A stretch of DNA of 64,000 nt from Tessaracoccus sp. SD287 (GTDB lineage: Bacteria > Actinomycetota > Actinomycetes > Propionibacteriales > Propionibacteriaceae), in the NCBI RefSeq assembly GCF_017355265.1, contig NZ_JADIJQ010000002.1, positions 95,106 to 159,105 of the forward strand. The letters run 5' to 3'. Shown one piece after another: positions 35,427-44,183 of this stretch (the stretch's first letter is position 1; each line of letters starts with the position of its first letter). A model generated the notes under the pieces. That model saw only the letters and a list, made by a program, of their open reading frames with translations. It was not told where the DNA came from and made no database searches. The position numbers and the translations under genes are program-made.

Positions 35427-36191
35427 CCCCACCCAGGTGACGTTCACCTCGCCCAGTGCCGCCCGCTCCCCGGCCGCCACCTCACCGGAGATCACCACGT
35501 CATCGAACTCGGTGAGGTCGGCCACCCGATGGGTCGCCCGGTGACCGAACTTCGAGGCGTCGACGAGCAGGATCGAGCGGTCGGCCTGGCGCATCATCGC
35601 CCGTTTCACCGCCACGTTCTCCTCCATCGGGTGGTAGGCCACCGCGTCGCTGATGGCCGTCACCGACATCACGCACACGTCGGCGCTGACCTGCCGCAGG
35701 GCGTTCACGGTCGCCTCCCCCAGGAAGGACTCGAAGGAGGGCCGGTAGCGCCCGCCGGTGACGAACAGCCGCAGCTGGGGAATCGCCGCCACCGCATTGG
35801 CCACGGCCTGGGAGTGCGTGATCACGGTCAGCGGCGCCAGGTCGGCCAGCATCGGCACCAGCTTCAGCGCCGTCGACGAGTCGTCCAGCATCAGCGTCGA
35901 CCCGGGTCGCAGCATCGCGCACACAGTGCGCGCCGCGGCCACCTTGCGGTCAGCGTTGAGCGTGCTGCGAAACGCGTTGGTGGTCTCGGTGAACGAGGAC
36001 GCGCCGGCGACGGCCTCACCGCCGCGCAGGAAGACCACACCGGCCCGTTCCAGTTCGGCGACGTCGCGATAGACGGTCATGCGACTGATCTCGAATCGGT
36101 CGGCCAGGTCACGCATGGGCACCGCACCGGACTCCAGGACGAACTCGGCCAGGCTGACCAGGCGCTGCTGGCGTGTGGTTGGCCGGGTCAT
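35421..36191 (-). CDS. DeoR-family transcriptional regulator (second paralogue)
   Basis: 256 residues; N-terminal winged helix (RQQRLVSLAEFVLESGAVPMRDLADRFEISRMTVYRDVAEL) and a sugar-phosphate sensor domain with LDDSSTALKLV, THSQAVANAV, VTGGRYRPSFESFLGE and VDASKFGHRATH. It is strikingly similar to the regulator at 26094-26879, pointing to duplication and specialisation for two related substrates. Its ATG lies 6 nt after TAGGAT (36198-36203) with no SD. The target is unclear: neighbours are an MFS exporter and a FUSC protein, not a polyol operon. It may act at a distance, for instance on the second FGGY kinase. Confidence 0.9.
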   Translation of the reverse strand: MTRPTTRQQRLVSLAEFVLESGAVPMRDLADRFEISRMTVYRDVAELERAGVVFLRGGEAVAGASSFTETTNAFRSTLNADRKVAAARTVCAMLRPGSTLMLDDSSTALKLVPMLADLAPLTVITHSQAVANAVAAIPQLRLFVTGGRYRPSFESFLGEATVNALRQVSADVCVMSVTAISDAVAYHPMEENVAVKRAMMRQADRSILLVDASKFGHRATHRVADLTEFDDVVISGEVAAGERAALGEVNVTWVGE

Positions 36192-36197
36192 GCGGCC

Positions 36198-36203
36198 ATC
36201 CTA
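36198..36203 (-). promoter_or_regulatory. -10-like box for leaderless second deoR-type gene
   Basis: TAGGAT on the minus strand, 6 nt before the ATG at 36191; it overlaps the stop codon of the FUSC gene. Confidence 0.4.
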
Positions 36204-37457
36204 GGGGCGCTCCGTTGGTCCCGACTCCCCCGAACCCGCCTCGTCACCCACTGCCGGGAAGGTGACCGTTCCCCACATCGACGAGGCGCCCTCCTCGGGC
36301 AGCTGCGCCTTCAACCGCTCCGCGTTCACCTCACCGATGCTGGTCAGCGCCGCCCGGGCCTGGTCGAGGGAAAGTCCCGTCAGTTGCAGCAGGTCGACCA
36401 CCACTGCCCGCAGCAGCGAGACCAGGGCGGTCGTGCGCCACTCGTCGTGCGCGCCGGAGTCCAGCGGTGCCAGTTCGCCGGCGATGGTGCTGGCCTCGCG
36501 GCGGGCCAGCACGGGCTTGCTCCAGTGGCCGACCGACGAGCCGAGGTGGCGCATGGCGGTCGACACTTCCGTGACCAGCTCACCCGGACGCGGCCGGGGG
36601 CCGGACTCGCCCACGATGGCACGGGCCTGCCGCGCCAGCATCGTCATCGAGGTGTGCATGCGTCCGGTGATGGTCATCAATCGGTCGATCTCGGCCAGGT
36701 CGACCCGTTCGGCGCGGAAGCGAGGGTTGATCATGGCCAGGTCGACGGCGGACGACAGGGCGGTGTTGCCGTCGGTCAACTGGTGCCGCGCGACCTTGAG
36801 GTGCCCGAAGGCGGAATGGATGTGGTTGCCGTCGCCCTTGCTGAGCCCCTCGCCGATCGCTGCCAGCGCATCCGCCAACCGCAGAATGGCGGTGCTCGCA
36901 TACCGTCGGGGACGGGTGGTGATGTCGGTGGGCAGAATGATCGAGGCGACCAGCGCCACCCCGGCACCCACCAGCGCGTCCACCCAGCGGGCCATGCCGG
37001 TCGCGGTCTGGCCATCGGCCAACACCCAGGAGGCCATCGAGGCCACCACCATCGCATTGATGGTCGACTGGAACGTCATCAGGTCGGCGCGGTCGATGAA
37101 ACGAGCCACCAGCGGGGTGACGAGCATGATCAACAGCAGCTGCCACCAGCCAAAACCCACCAGCCGGACGACGACGTCACCGACGGCCACCCCGAAGGTG
37201 GCGCCCAGACCAATCTCGAGCACGCGACGCGGTTGGCGGTTGCGGCTGAAGCCCATCGCCAGGTAGCAGGCGATGGCCCCGAAGATGGGGTGCGGTTGAC
37301 CGATGACGTAGCGGCAGATCAGCCAGGCGATGGTGGCGGCGATGGCCGACTGCGTGTTGGGCACCACGGCGCCGCGCGCCCGTACCCAGCCGCTGCGAAT
37401 GCGCGACTGGGCATAGGCCACCAGCGGTTCCCACCCCCGGTCGCGTTCCTGCTCCAC
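36201..37457 (-). CDS. FUSC-family membrane protein (aromatic acid exporter-like)
   Basis: About 418 residues from the GTG at 37457, chosen because TAGACT lies 7 nt upstream (37465-37470) and the reading from 37535 adds 26 low-complexity residues; that longer start remains possible. There are about six hydrophobic helices in the first 190 residues (for example NTQSAIAATIAWLICRYVIG, HPIFGAIACYLAMGFSRNRQ), with the FUSC-type RRVLEIGLGATFGVAVGD block, then a helical cytoplasmic domain of about 200 residues. FUSC proteins are proposed efflux components for aromatic acids. No partner subunit is adjacent. Confidence 0.83.
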   Translation of the reverse strand: MEQERDRGWEPLVAYAQSRIRSGWVRARGAVVPNTQSAIAATIAWLICRYVIGQPHPIFGAIACYLAMGFSRNRQPRRVLEIGLGATFGVAVGDVVVRLVGFGWWQLLLIMLVTPLVARFIDRADLMTFQSTINAMVVASMASWVLADGQTATGMARWVDALVGAGVALVASIILPTDITTRPRRYASTAILRLADALAAIGEGLSKGDGNHIHSAFGHLKVARHQLTDGNTALSSAVDLAMINPRFRAERVDLAEIDRLMTITGRMHTSMTMLARQARAIVGESGPRPRPGELVTEVSTAMRHLGSSVGHWSKPVLARREASTIAGELAPLDSGAHDEWRTTALVSLLRAVVVDLLQLTGLSLDQARAALTSIGEVNAERLKAQLPEEGASSMWGTVTFPAVGDEAGSGESGPTERP

Positions 37458-37464
37458 AGGGCTG

Positions 37465-37470
37465 AGTCTA
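37465..37470 (-). promoter_or_regulatory. -10-like box for the FUSC gene
   Basis: TAGACT on the minus strand, 7 nt before GTG 37457; no SD. Confidence 0.4.
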
Positions 37471-37571
37471 GGGGTGGGGCGCTGAACGGAGCGTCCCTTC
37501 GGGCCATCGCGGACCCATGACAGGGCCTGCCTCACTGCGCAAGTACCGGATTGCCCACAGGTGTGGTCGGG

Positions 37572-39128
37572 CTACTCCCCCTCGGGACGCGGCAGGCGTC
37601 CGTCCTTGACCGCCCGCAGCATGGCCTCGTGGTCGGCCTCGGTCTGGTCGGCATAGAGCCGGGCGAAGTTCACGAAGGCATCCGGCACGGCGTCCGAGCG
37701 TCCGATGTAGCCGGCGATCATGGACGCACCCGAGGTGCGGGCATGCCCCTTGGCCAGCAGCAGACCCAACACCTTGGCGTAGTCGGCCAGGGCCCCGGCG
37801 TCCAGCCCGTCGACCACGACAGCGCCCTTCATGTTGCGGTACTGGCGCACGTACAGGTGCAGGTCCGGCCGTGACTCCCCCGGGCGACCCCGCATGGTGG
37901 TGTTGGCGGGGTCGACGGGACCGGCGCTGCACCAGCCGAGCAGCGGGTCGGACGCGGTCTGCAGCGCCTGCTGGTACTCCACCACCCGGCGGCCCTGGTG
38001 GTCGTGCAGCGGGGTGTCGCCATGGACGAAGGGAGCCAGCACCGAACGCCGGGCCTCCTTCAACTGCAGGAACAGCACGTCATCGGGGCTGGAACCCTCG
38101 AGCAGCGCGATGAAGGCACGAAGACCGACCGACCCGACCCCGACGACCTTGTGCGCCACGTCGAGCACGGTGTAGCCGCTGACGATGCGGGCCCATTGGG
38201 TGGGCAGGGTGGTCAGATACTCGTCGAGCGCGGCCGCAATCTGTTCGGCGCGGGCCTGGGACGAGCGGATGGTGATGGGTGGGGCATCGACAATGCGACG
38301 CCCGCCCTCGACGTCGGGTTCGGTCAGCTTGGGCAGCTTGCGGTCGCTGGTCTGTTTGCGGGCCTTGGCGGTGGCGCGCTCCACCTCATCGCGCAAACCG
38401 GGCTCGCTGACCGTCTCGTTGAGGCGTTCCACGTCGAACCGGGCGAAGGCACGGGTCAGCAGCGGCTCCTCGGCCAGCGCCCGCAACTCATCGCGGTAGG
38501 CGCGGACGCACTGGGCCACGGCTTCGGCGCACTGATTCTCACCCAACCCGTTCTCGCGTCCGGCCACCCAGACGCTGGCGACCAGGCGTCGGACGTCCCA
38601 TTCCCAGGGGCCGGGGTGGGCCTCATCGAAGTCGTTGAGGTCGATGACCAGTTCGCCCTCGCTGGTGCGGTAGAAACCAAAGTTGCCCAGGTGGGCGTCC
38701 CCGCAGATGACGGGCATGATGCCGGTGTAGGCCATCGTCGCCGAGTCGGACGCCGAGACGTTCGCCGCCCCCCGCAGGAAGCCGTAGGGGGAGGCCGTCA
38801 TCCTGGCGACCCGCAAGGGGATCAGTCGCTCGATGCGCCCCTGGTGTGACTCGATGATCTGGTCGACGGGGTCGACCTGGCGCTGGGACGGATGCCACGT
38901 GCCCAGCTCGTCACGCGGCACCTGGTGGCGCAGTTCCTTGCCGTAGGCGCGGCGCTCCTGCCGGGGAGCCGTGCGTCGGCGCACCGAGAAGCCCTCGCTG
39001 CCGGCGACTCCGGGGGCCCCGAGTCGGACCCCCTCGTCGGCCGCGGCGGACTCGGCACCGGACGTGCGGACCTCGGTCATCGGGTCGAATCGTGACCCCG
39101 CCTGCGAAGTGATGGGTGACATGGGCAT
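37572..39128 (-). CDS. DUF2252 family protein
   Basis: 518 residues, within the family range. DUF2252 proteins share a kinase-like fold and are common in actinobacteria, with no established function. Diagnostic blocks here are FLRGAANVSASDSA, VICGDAHLGNFGFYR (resembling the HxxxxN catalytic loop of phosphotransferases), VIDLNDFDEAHPGPWEWDVRRL, HKVVGVGSVGLRAF, and LQLKEARRSVL. The N-terminal 45 residues are low complexity; Met17 and later starts are possible. It faces a divergent glycerol-1-phosphate-dehydrogenase-like gene across 145 bp. A phosphotransferase role is inference from the fold. Confidence 0.88.
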   Translation of the reverse strand: MPMSPITSQAGSRFDPMTEVRTSGAESAAADEGVRLGAPGVAGSEGFSVRRRTAPRQERRAYGKELRHQVPRDELGTWHPSQRQVDPVDQIIESHQGRIERLIPLRVARMTASPYGFLRGAANVSASDSATMAYTGIMPVICGDAHLGNFGFYRTSEGELVIDLNDFDEAHPGPWEWDVRRLVASVWVAGRENGLGENQCAEAVAQCVRAYRDELRALAEEPLLTRAFARFDVERLNETVSEPGLRDEVERATAKARKQTSDRKLPKLTEPDVEGGRRIVDAPPITIRSSQARAEQIAAALDEYLTTLPTQWARIVSGYTVLDVAHKVVGVGSVGLRAFIALLEGSSPDDVLFLQLKEARRSVLAPFVHGDTPLHDHQGRRVVEYQQALQTASDPLLGWCSAGPVDPANTTMRGRPGESRPDLHLYVRQYRNMKGAVVVDGLDAGALADYAKVLGLLLAKGHARTSGASMIAGYIGRSDAVPDAFVNFARLYADQTEADHEAMLRAVKDGRLPRPEGE

Positions 39129-39273
39129 GATCTTGCCATCACCGGACGCGGGCAGCGTCGCTTGGCGTTCGGTGACCTACCGGGGTCCCGCTCGTCCGCC
39201 GAGGGCAAGCACTAGGGTGAGGGGTGTTGGGGCCCAGCCAGGAACGGCCCACCGCAAGGATTGGAGACAACGC

Positions 39274-40656
39274 ATGTCCGAGTTGATTGACAAGGCGCTC
39301 GAGAACGCCACCGACACCAAGGCGATCGTCACCGGGCGTGGCGTGGTCAGCCAGACCGGCCAGGTCTTCACCCGGGTCTTCGGCGAGGCCCGCGCCATCA
39401 TCGTCGCCGACGAGAACACCTGGGCCGTGGCCGGCGAGCAGGTCAAGGCGAGCCTGGAGGCTGCCGGCGTCCAGCTCGAGGAGCCGTACATCTTCCCCGG
39501 CACCCCCACCCTGTACGCCGGCTACGAGAACGTCACCGTGGCCCGCGAGGCGTTGGAGAAGGTGGACGCCGTCGCGGTCGCCATCGCGTCGGGCACCCTG
39601 AATGACATCGTGAAACTCGCCTCCGGTGAGCTGGGCCGGCTGTACATGAACGTCTGCACCGCCGCGTCCATGGACGGCTACGCGGCCTTCGGCGCCTCCA
39701 TCACCCGGGACGGCTTCAAGATCACCCGCAACTGCCCCGCCCCGACCGCGCTGGTGGCCGACTACGACATCATGGCCGCCGCCCCCGCCCGCCTGACCGC
39801 CACCGGCCTGGGCGACCTGATCGAGAAGGTGCCCGGCGGCGCCGACTGGCTGGTCGCCGACGAACTGGGCATGGAGGCCCTGGACGACTACGTGTGGGAC
39901 CTGGTGCAGACTCCGCTGCGCGATGCCCTGTCCAACCCCGAAGGCCTGGCGGCCGGTGACCCGGACGCCATCGTCGGGCTGGCCGACGAACTGCTGCTGT
40001 CCGGTCTGGCCATGCAGGCACACCAGTCGTCGCGTCCGGCCTCGGGCGCCGGCCACAACTTCAGCCACCAGTGGGAGATGGAGGGCCACGGACTGGACTG
40101 GGAGCCGCCGCTGAGCCACGGCCAGAAGGTGGGCCTGGGCACCGTCGCCTCCTGCGCGGTCTACGACATCCTCGACTCCCTGGACGTCGCGGGCGTTGAC
40201 CCCCAGGCACGCGCCGCCGAGTGGCTGACCCCCGAGCAGAACGACCAGCGCATCATTGACCTGCAGCCGATCCCGGCCATCCAGGAGGCTGCCCTGGGGC
40301 AGTCGCGGGCCAAGTACATCCCGGCCGAGCAGGTCGCCGAGCGCGTCCAGTTGATCAAGGACCACTGGGACGCCATCCTGACCCGGGTCAAGCCGCAGGT
40401 GATGAGCGCGGCCGAGGTCGCCGACATCCTCAAGCGCGTCGGCGGGCCCTACCACGTCGCCCAGATCGACATCTCGCTGGAGAAGCTGAAGCTGACCTAC
40501 TACCAGAGCCAGACGATCCGCGCGCGCTACACGATCATGGACGCGCTCTTCGAGCTCGGCCTGCTGGACGAGGTCGTCGAGAAGCTGTTCGCCGCCGACG
40601 GCTACTGGACCAACGCCCCGGTGCCGACCGAGGGACACATCGGCCCTCGCGCCTGA
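39274..40656 (+). CDS. Iron-containing dehydrogenase, sn-glycerol-1-phosphate dehydrogenase-like (AraM/EgsA family)
   Basis: About 460 residues from ATG 39274 with a GGAG ribosome-binding site; the reading from 38971 runs antisense through the DUF2252 promoter and is rejected. The NAD-binding motif AIASGTLNDIVKLAS and the metal ligands in CTAASMDGYAAFGASI and ASGAGHNFSHQWEM match the glycerol-1-phosphate dehydrogenase branch of iron-containing alcohol dehydrogenases. Those reduce dihydroxyacetone phosphate to sn-glycerol-1-phosphate; bacterial AraM is sometimes linked to L-arabinose. With a GlpD-like enzyme and a GDPD in this window it fits a glycerol-phosphate theme. A strong terminator follows. 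Confidence 0.85.
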   Translation: MSELIDKALENATDTKAIVTGRGVVSQTGQVFTRVFGEARAIIVADENTWAVAGEQVKASLEAAGVQLEEPYIFPGTPTLYAGYENVTVAREALEKVDAVAVAIASGTLNDIVKLASGELGRLYMNVCTAASMDGYAAFGASITRDGFKITRNCPAPTALVADYDIMAAAPARLTATGLGDLIEKVPGGADWLVADELGMEALDDYVWDLVQTPLRDALSNPEGLAAGDPDAIVGLADELLLSGLAMQAHQSSRPASGAGHNFSHQWEMEGHGLDWEPPLSHGQKVGLGTVASCAVYDILDSLDVAGVDPQARAAEWLTPEQNDQRIIDLQPIPAIQEAALGQSRAKYIPAEQVAERVQLIKDHWDAILTRVKPQVMSAAEVADILKRVGGPYHVAQIDISLEKLKLTYYQSQTIRARYTIMDALFELGLLDEVVEKLFAADGYWTNAPVPTEGHIGPRA

Positions 40657-40671
40657 ACGGTCATCCACGTC

Positions 40672-40704
40672 GACGTCCCCGGGGCCAATGGTCCCGGGGA
40701 CGTC
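40672..40704. terminator. Bidirectional stem-loop terminator
   Basis: GACGTCCCCGGG and CCCGGGGACGTC form a perfect 12-bp stem around a 9-nt loop, between the convergent dehydrogenase (+) and heliorhodopsin (-) genes. Confidence 0.75.
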
Positions 40705-40718
40705 GTCGTGGTGGGGCG

Positions 40719-41483
40719 TCAGGCGGCCAGCGTCCCGCCGAAGACCTGCCACGCGAGCAGCGACTTGGCCACCAGGCTGAGCACGATGTAGGTGCGCTCG
40801 CCGAACAGGTAGTCGGCCCACTTGCCCTTGGCCCGGTACTGCAGCCACTGGTTGAGCGCGAAGACGTTGAAGAACACGAAGAGCGACACCACGATGCCGT
40901 AGACGAACCCCGGCGGCTCGGCCTCGGACCCGGGAGCGATCGTGTAATAGACAATCGCGAGCCAGGGAACCGCGCCGGCAATGCAGCCGAAGACGAACGG
41001 CAGCCACCCGCCGGTACCGGCTGTTTCGTACTTCTCCTGCAGCCAGCCGAACAGGATCATCGAGATGTTCGCGCCGCAGATCCCGATCAGTGCCGCGACG
41101 TCGGAGATGCCGACGAGTTGGGCAATCACGACGATCATCAGCGTCGAGGACAGGGAGTACTCGACCCATCGGGCCCGGTTGATCTGCCGGGACAGGTCGC
41201 CGATGTAGCGGCGGAACCACGCGGTGGCCACGATGAGGTGCGCCAGGAACGACAGCACGAGGAAGCCAGCCACGGCGATCCCGGTGGGCAGGTCGGCCAG
41301 CACAGTTGCCGGTGCCGGCGCGGTCCCGGGTGGACCGCTGAGGTAGGAGGCGGTGATCGGCAGGGAGAAGTCGGTGGCCAGGACGACGACAGCCACCGCC
41401 TGGGCCAGGTGCAACGCGGCGGCGGCGAGATTGAGGGTGCGCAACCTGCGCTGCTCAGCGGGGGTGATCGTCCGGATGGTCAT
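40719..41483 (-). CDS. Heliorhodopsin
   Basis: Seven-helix retinal protein of the heliorhodopsin family, distant from type 1 rhodopsins and oriented with the N-terminus inside; 254 residues, the usual size. The Schiff-base lysine is K240 in SLVAKSLLAWQVFGGTL, and the counterion E108 lies in the family signature ARWVEYSLSSTLMIV. Conserved histidines H25 and H82 match those near the retinal in the founding protein 48C12. Heliorhodopsins do not pump ions efficiently and have slow photocycles; proposed roles are light sensing or regulating a partner. No retinal-synthesis gene is in the window. The ATG lies 6 nt after TAGATT, suggesting a leaderless mRNA. Confidence 0.93.
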   Translation of the reverse strand: MTIRTITPAEQRRLRTLNLAAAALHLAQAVAVVVLATDFSLPITASYLSGPPGTAPAPATVLADLPTGIAVAGFLVLSFLAHLIVATAWFRRYIGDLSRQINRARWVEYSLSSTLMIVVIAQLVGISDVAALIGICGANISMILFGWLQEKYETAGTGGWLPFVFGCIAGAVPWLAIVYYTIAPGSEAEPPGFVYGIVVSLFVFFNVFALNQWLQYRAKGKWADYLFGERTYIVLSLVAKSLLAWQVFGGTLAA

Positions 41484-41489
41484 GGCGTC

Positions 41490-41495
41490 AATCTA
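41490..41495 (-). promoter_or_regulatory. -10-like box for leaderless heliorhodopsin gene
   Basis: TAGATT on the minus strand, 6 nt before the ATG at 41483. No convincing -35 at 17-18 nt, so an activator or alternative sigma factor could be needed. Confidence 0.45.
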
Positions 41496-41576
41496 GGCGA
41501 CGCTGCCTGCGTGCCACCACCTATTGTCGGGCGTTGTCGAGACAACCCCACCTGCCCGGGCCCCGCCGAGGCCACG

Positions 41577-41582
41577 TAGACT
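41577..41582 (+). promoter_or_regulatory. -10-like box for the amino acid permease gene
   Basis: TAGACT, 8 nt before GTG 41591; no SD. It lies divergent to the heliorhodopsin promoter within a 107-bp gap. Confidence 0.4.
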
Positions 41583-41590
41583 TCTGCCTC

Positions 41591-43087
41591 GTGCCAGAAC
41601 CTCAGGTCGACCTTCCCCAGACCCCGGCAACCGGGTCGGCTGATCGCGAGCCCGGTGGGCTCGCCCGCGGCCTGACCAGCCGTCAGGTCGCCATGATCGG
41701 CCTGTCCGGGGCACTGGGCACGGGCCTTTTCCTGGGTTCCGGGGCGATGATCGCCGAGGCCGGCCCGGCCACCATCGTGTCCTACTCCCTGACCGGGGTG
41801 CTGGCGCTGGTGATCGTGTGGTGCCTGGCCGAGATGACCGTCATCCATCCCGTGCCCGGCGGCTTCGGGGCCGCCGCCCATGCCTATCTGGGCCCGCTCG
41901 GGGGGTGGCTGACCCGCTGGAACGTGGCGGTCACCATGTGCATCGCGGTCGGCGCCGAGGTGGTCGCCACCGGGAACTACCTGGCCTACTGGTGGCCCGA
42001 CTTGTCAGTCGGGGTGGGCACCGTGCTCGCCTCGCTGATGATTGTCGCCATCAATCTGGCCACGGTGAAGGCCTACGGCACCAGCGAGTACTGGTTCAGC
42101 ATCATCAAGGTTGCCATGGTGGTCATCTTCATCACCCTGGGCGCCCTGTTGATCTTCGTGGGCCTACCCACCCAGCCGGCGGTTGGTGTGGCAAACCTGA
42201 CCGCCCACGGCGGGTTCGCCCCGGCGGGGGTTGGCGGCATCCTGGTCGCCGCGGTGATGGCCATCTTCAGCTTCGGTGGCGTCGAGAACGTGTCGGTGGC
42301 CGCCGCCGAGAGCGAGAACCCGTCACGTGACGTGCCGCGGGCTGCGAAGGCCATGATCATCCGGCTGGTGCTGTTCTACGTGCTGGCGATCGCGGTGGTG
42401 GTGACCCTGCGGCCCTGGACGGTCAGCGCGTCGGGTTCCGGCGGTGTGCTGGAGAGCCCCTTCGTCAGCGCCCTGGAGATGGCCCACGTGCCGGCCGCGG
42501 CGGGGCTGATGAACTTCGTGCTGATCACCGCCGCCCTGTCGGCCGCCAACGGGTGCCTGTTCTCGTCCTCACGCATGCTCTACTCACTGTCGGCCGACCG
42601 GATGGCGCCGCGCTTCCTCACGTGGACCTCACCCCACGGCGCCCCGCGGACGGCGGTGCTGCTCGCCAGCGTCGGCATGGTGCTGGCCTCGGTGCTGGCC
42701 ATGGCATTTCCCGACACCGCCTTCCAGTTGCTCTTCGGCGTCCTCATCTTCGGGCTGCTGACCACCTGGACGCTGATCACCGCCACCTACATCCAGTTCC
42801 GCCGGACCCGCGCCGGGTTGGGGTTGCCGTTGGCTCCCAAGAAGTTGTGGGGCGGCCCGGTGACTGCGACCGTGGTGCTGGTGGTCTGTCTCGGTGTCTT
42901 CGTCGCCCTCGGATTCATCCCGAGCTTGTCGATCGCCCTGCAGGCCGGGCTGCCCTACCTGGTCGTGTTGCTGGTGGCATTCGTGATCGTCAAGCGACGG
43001 GTCGGACGGTTCCACCCCAGCGTCCTGCACGAGGAACTGTCCCGACGGGCAAAGGATGGCGCCCCGGCCGGTAGCTTCGAGGCATGA
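41591..43087 (+). CDS. Amino acid permease (APC superfamily)
   Basis: About 498 residues from GTG 41591; 12 hydrophobic segments expected. The first helix carries the APC substrate motif GLTSRQVAMIGLSGALGTGLFLGSG-type (unwound GAxGTGLF), followed by EMTVIHPVPGGFGAAAHAYLGP. AAAESENPSRDVPRAAKAMI is the typical intracellular loop of the GABA/AnsP-like (AAT) group. It imports amino acids by proton symport; the substrate is not resolvable. The last codons overlap the start of the sirtuin gene (ATGA), so the two are co-translated, an unusual pairing. Confidence 0.9.
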   Translation: MPEPQVDLPQTPATGSADREPGGLARGLTSRQVAMIGLSGALGTGLFLGSGAMIAEAGPATIVSYSLTGVLALVIVWCLAEMTVIHPVPGGFGAAAHAYLGPLGGWLTRWNVAVTMCIAVGAEVVATGNYLAYWWPDLSVGVGTVLASLMIVAINLATVKAYGTSEYWFSIIKVAMVVIFITLGALLIFVGLPTQPAVGVANLTAHGGFAPAGVGGILVAAVMAIFSFGGVENVSVAAAESENPSRDVPRAAKAMIIRLVLFYVLAIAVVVTLRPWTVSASGSGGVLESPFVSALEMAHVPAAAGLMNFVLITAALSAANGCLFSSSRMLYSLSADRMAPRFLTWTSPHGAPRTAVLLASVGMVLASVLAMAFPDTAFQLLFGVLIFGLLTTWTLITATYIQFRRTRAGLGLPLAPKKLWGGPVTATVVLVVCLGVFVALGFIPSLSIALQAGLPYLVVLLVAFVIVKRRVGRFHPSVLHEELSRRAKDGAPAGSFEA

Positions 43088-43815
43088 CCCACGTCGTCGT
43101 CCTCACCGGTGCCGGGATCTCGGCCGAATCGGGACTGGCCACGTTCCGGGCCAGCGACGGCCTGTGGGAGAACCACGCCATCGAGGACGTGGCCACCCCC
43201 GACGGCTTCGCCCGGAATCCCGCCCTGGTCCACGCGTTCTACGACAGCCGCCGGGCCCAGGCGCAGACCGTCGCCCCCAACGCGGCCCACCATGCCCTGG
43301 CCCGGCTGGAAGCGGCGGTCGTCGATCGCGGCGGCAGCTTCACCCTGATCACCCAGAACATTGACGACCTGCATGAGCGGGCCGGGTCGGTCCGGGTGGT
43401 GCACATGCACGGCGAACTCCTCAACGCGCTGTGCTCCCAATGCGGCGCCCGCACCCGGTGGACCGGACCCCTCGCCGATCGACCCGCCTGCCCCACCTGC
43501 GACCAGCGCGCCCTTCGTCCTGATGTGGTCTGGTTCGGTGAGATCCCCTACCACCTGGACCAGATCGAGCAGGTCGTCGACGGCTGCGATGTGTTCGTGG
43601 TGGTCGGCACGTCCGGGGTTGTCTATCCCGCCGCCGGGCTGGCCGCGCTCGCCCGGGCCGCCGGGGCCCGCACCGTACTGCTGAACCTGGAGGAGCAGGA
43701 CGGCTGGGTCCGCTACGACGAGGTGCACCTCGGCCCGGCGACCCAGGTGGTGCCCCAGTGGGTGGACCGCTGGCTCGCACCACCGGGTGAGTCGACCAGG
43801 ACCCTGAGCCACTGA
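43084..43815 (+). CDS. cobB: Sir2-family NAD-dependent protein deacylase (class III sirtuin type)
   Basis: Removes acyl groups from lysines using NAD; 243 residues. NAD-binding LTGAGISAESGLATFR, catalytic region TQNIDDLHERAG with VHMHGEL, and four zinc cysteines (CSQCG, CPTCD) are present. Y53 and R56 in HAFYDSRRAQ are the pair that in SIRT5 and CobB bind succinyl or malonyl groups, so desuccinylase activity is likely besides deacetylation. It is translationally coupled to the amino acid permease, so it may be made in proportion to uptake, though functional linkage is inference. Confidence 0.92.
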   Translation: MTHVVVLTGAGISAESGLATFRASDGLWENHAIEDVATPDGFARNPALVHAFYDSRRAQAQTVAPNAAHHALARLEAAVVDRGGSFTLITQNIDDLHERAGSVRVVHMHGELLNALCSQCGARTRWTGPLADRPACPTCDQRALRPDVVWFGEIPYHLDQIEQVVDGCDVFVVVGTSGVVYPAAGLAALARAAGARTVLLNLEEQDGWVRYDEVHLGPATQVVPQWVDRWLAPPGESTRTLSH

Positions 43816-44183
43816 GCGCCGCGGTCACGCCGCAAGCACCCCGCTGGCCCCGCGATGGCGTGTGCGCTGGGGCCGAACGTCTGCCCTGCTGCCCCGGTCT
43901 TCCCGGCTGGCGGCGATCCACCCGGCGTGCACCGGTTTACCCGGCTTGCACCGGTTTACCCGAGATGCAGCCCGGGTAGATCAACGCAGCCCGGGTAGAT
44001 CAGCGCAGCCCGGGTAGATCAGCGCATCCTCGTGCGTCGGCCCACCGAGAACACACCCCTGTCAATGCTGGAGAGGTTTGCGCCGAGGCGCTGAATCGCC
44101 TCCAGATCGGCGGTGATCACGCACAATGTGAGCACAATGCACCCAGCGGCGACCACCAGCCAACACCCCACCCAGGAGCCGGC
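43816..44183. other. Repeat-rich intergenic region (368 bp) before the SRPBCC gene
   Basis: This region contains the 19-bp repeat array described separately (43928-44023). The rest (43816-43927) has short GC-rich inverted stretches but no supported gene, and 44024-44183 ends in the AGGAG ribosome-binding site of the SRPBCC gene. Reading frames across it have no recognisable protein character. Confidence 0.5.
43928..44023. repeat. 19-bp tandem repeat array, left flank (five units, two orientations)
   Basis: Two units of TGCACCGGTTTACCCGGCT type (43928-43946, 43947-43965) are followed head-on by three near-identical units GCAGCCCGGGTAGATCAGC (43967-43985, 43986-44004, 44005-44023). The shared core is TACCCGG(G)CTGC or its complement. 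The same family lies on the other side of the SRPBCC gene at 44611-44686. Confidence 0.85.

Noticed and set aside
34758..37520. 920-codon plus-strand frame across the MFS, DeoR and FUSC genes
   Set aside because: Low-complexity His/Gly/Arg-rich translation spanning three well-supported minus-strand genes.
39139..41220. 693-codon minus-strand frame over the dehydrogenase and heliorhodopsin region
   Set aside because: Antisense shadow; conflicts with two motif-supported genes and a terminator.
43084..43815. Sir2-based defence gene (Thoeris/pAgo-type)
   Set aside because: Short canonical deacylase with a four-Cys zinc site, coupled to a permease; no effector partner.
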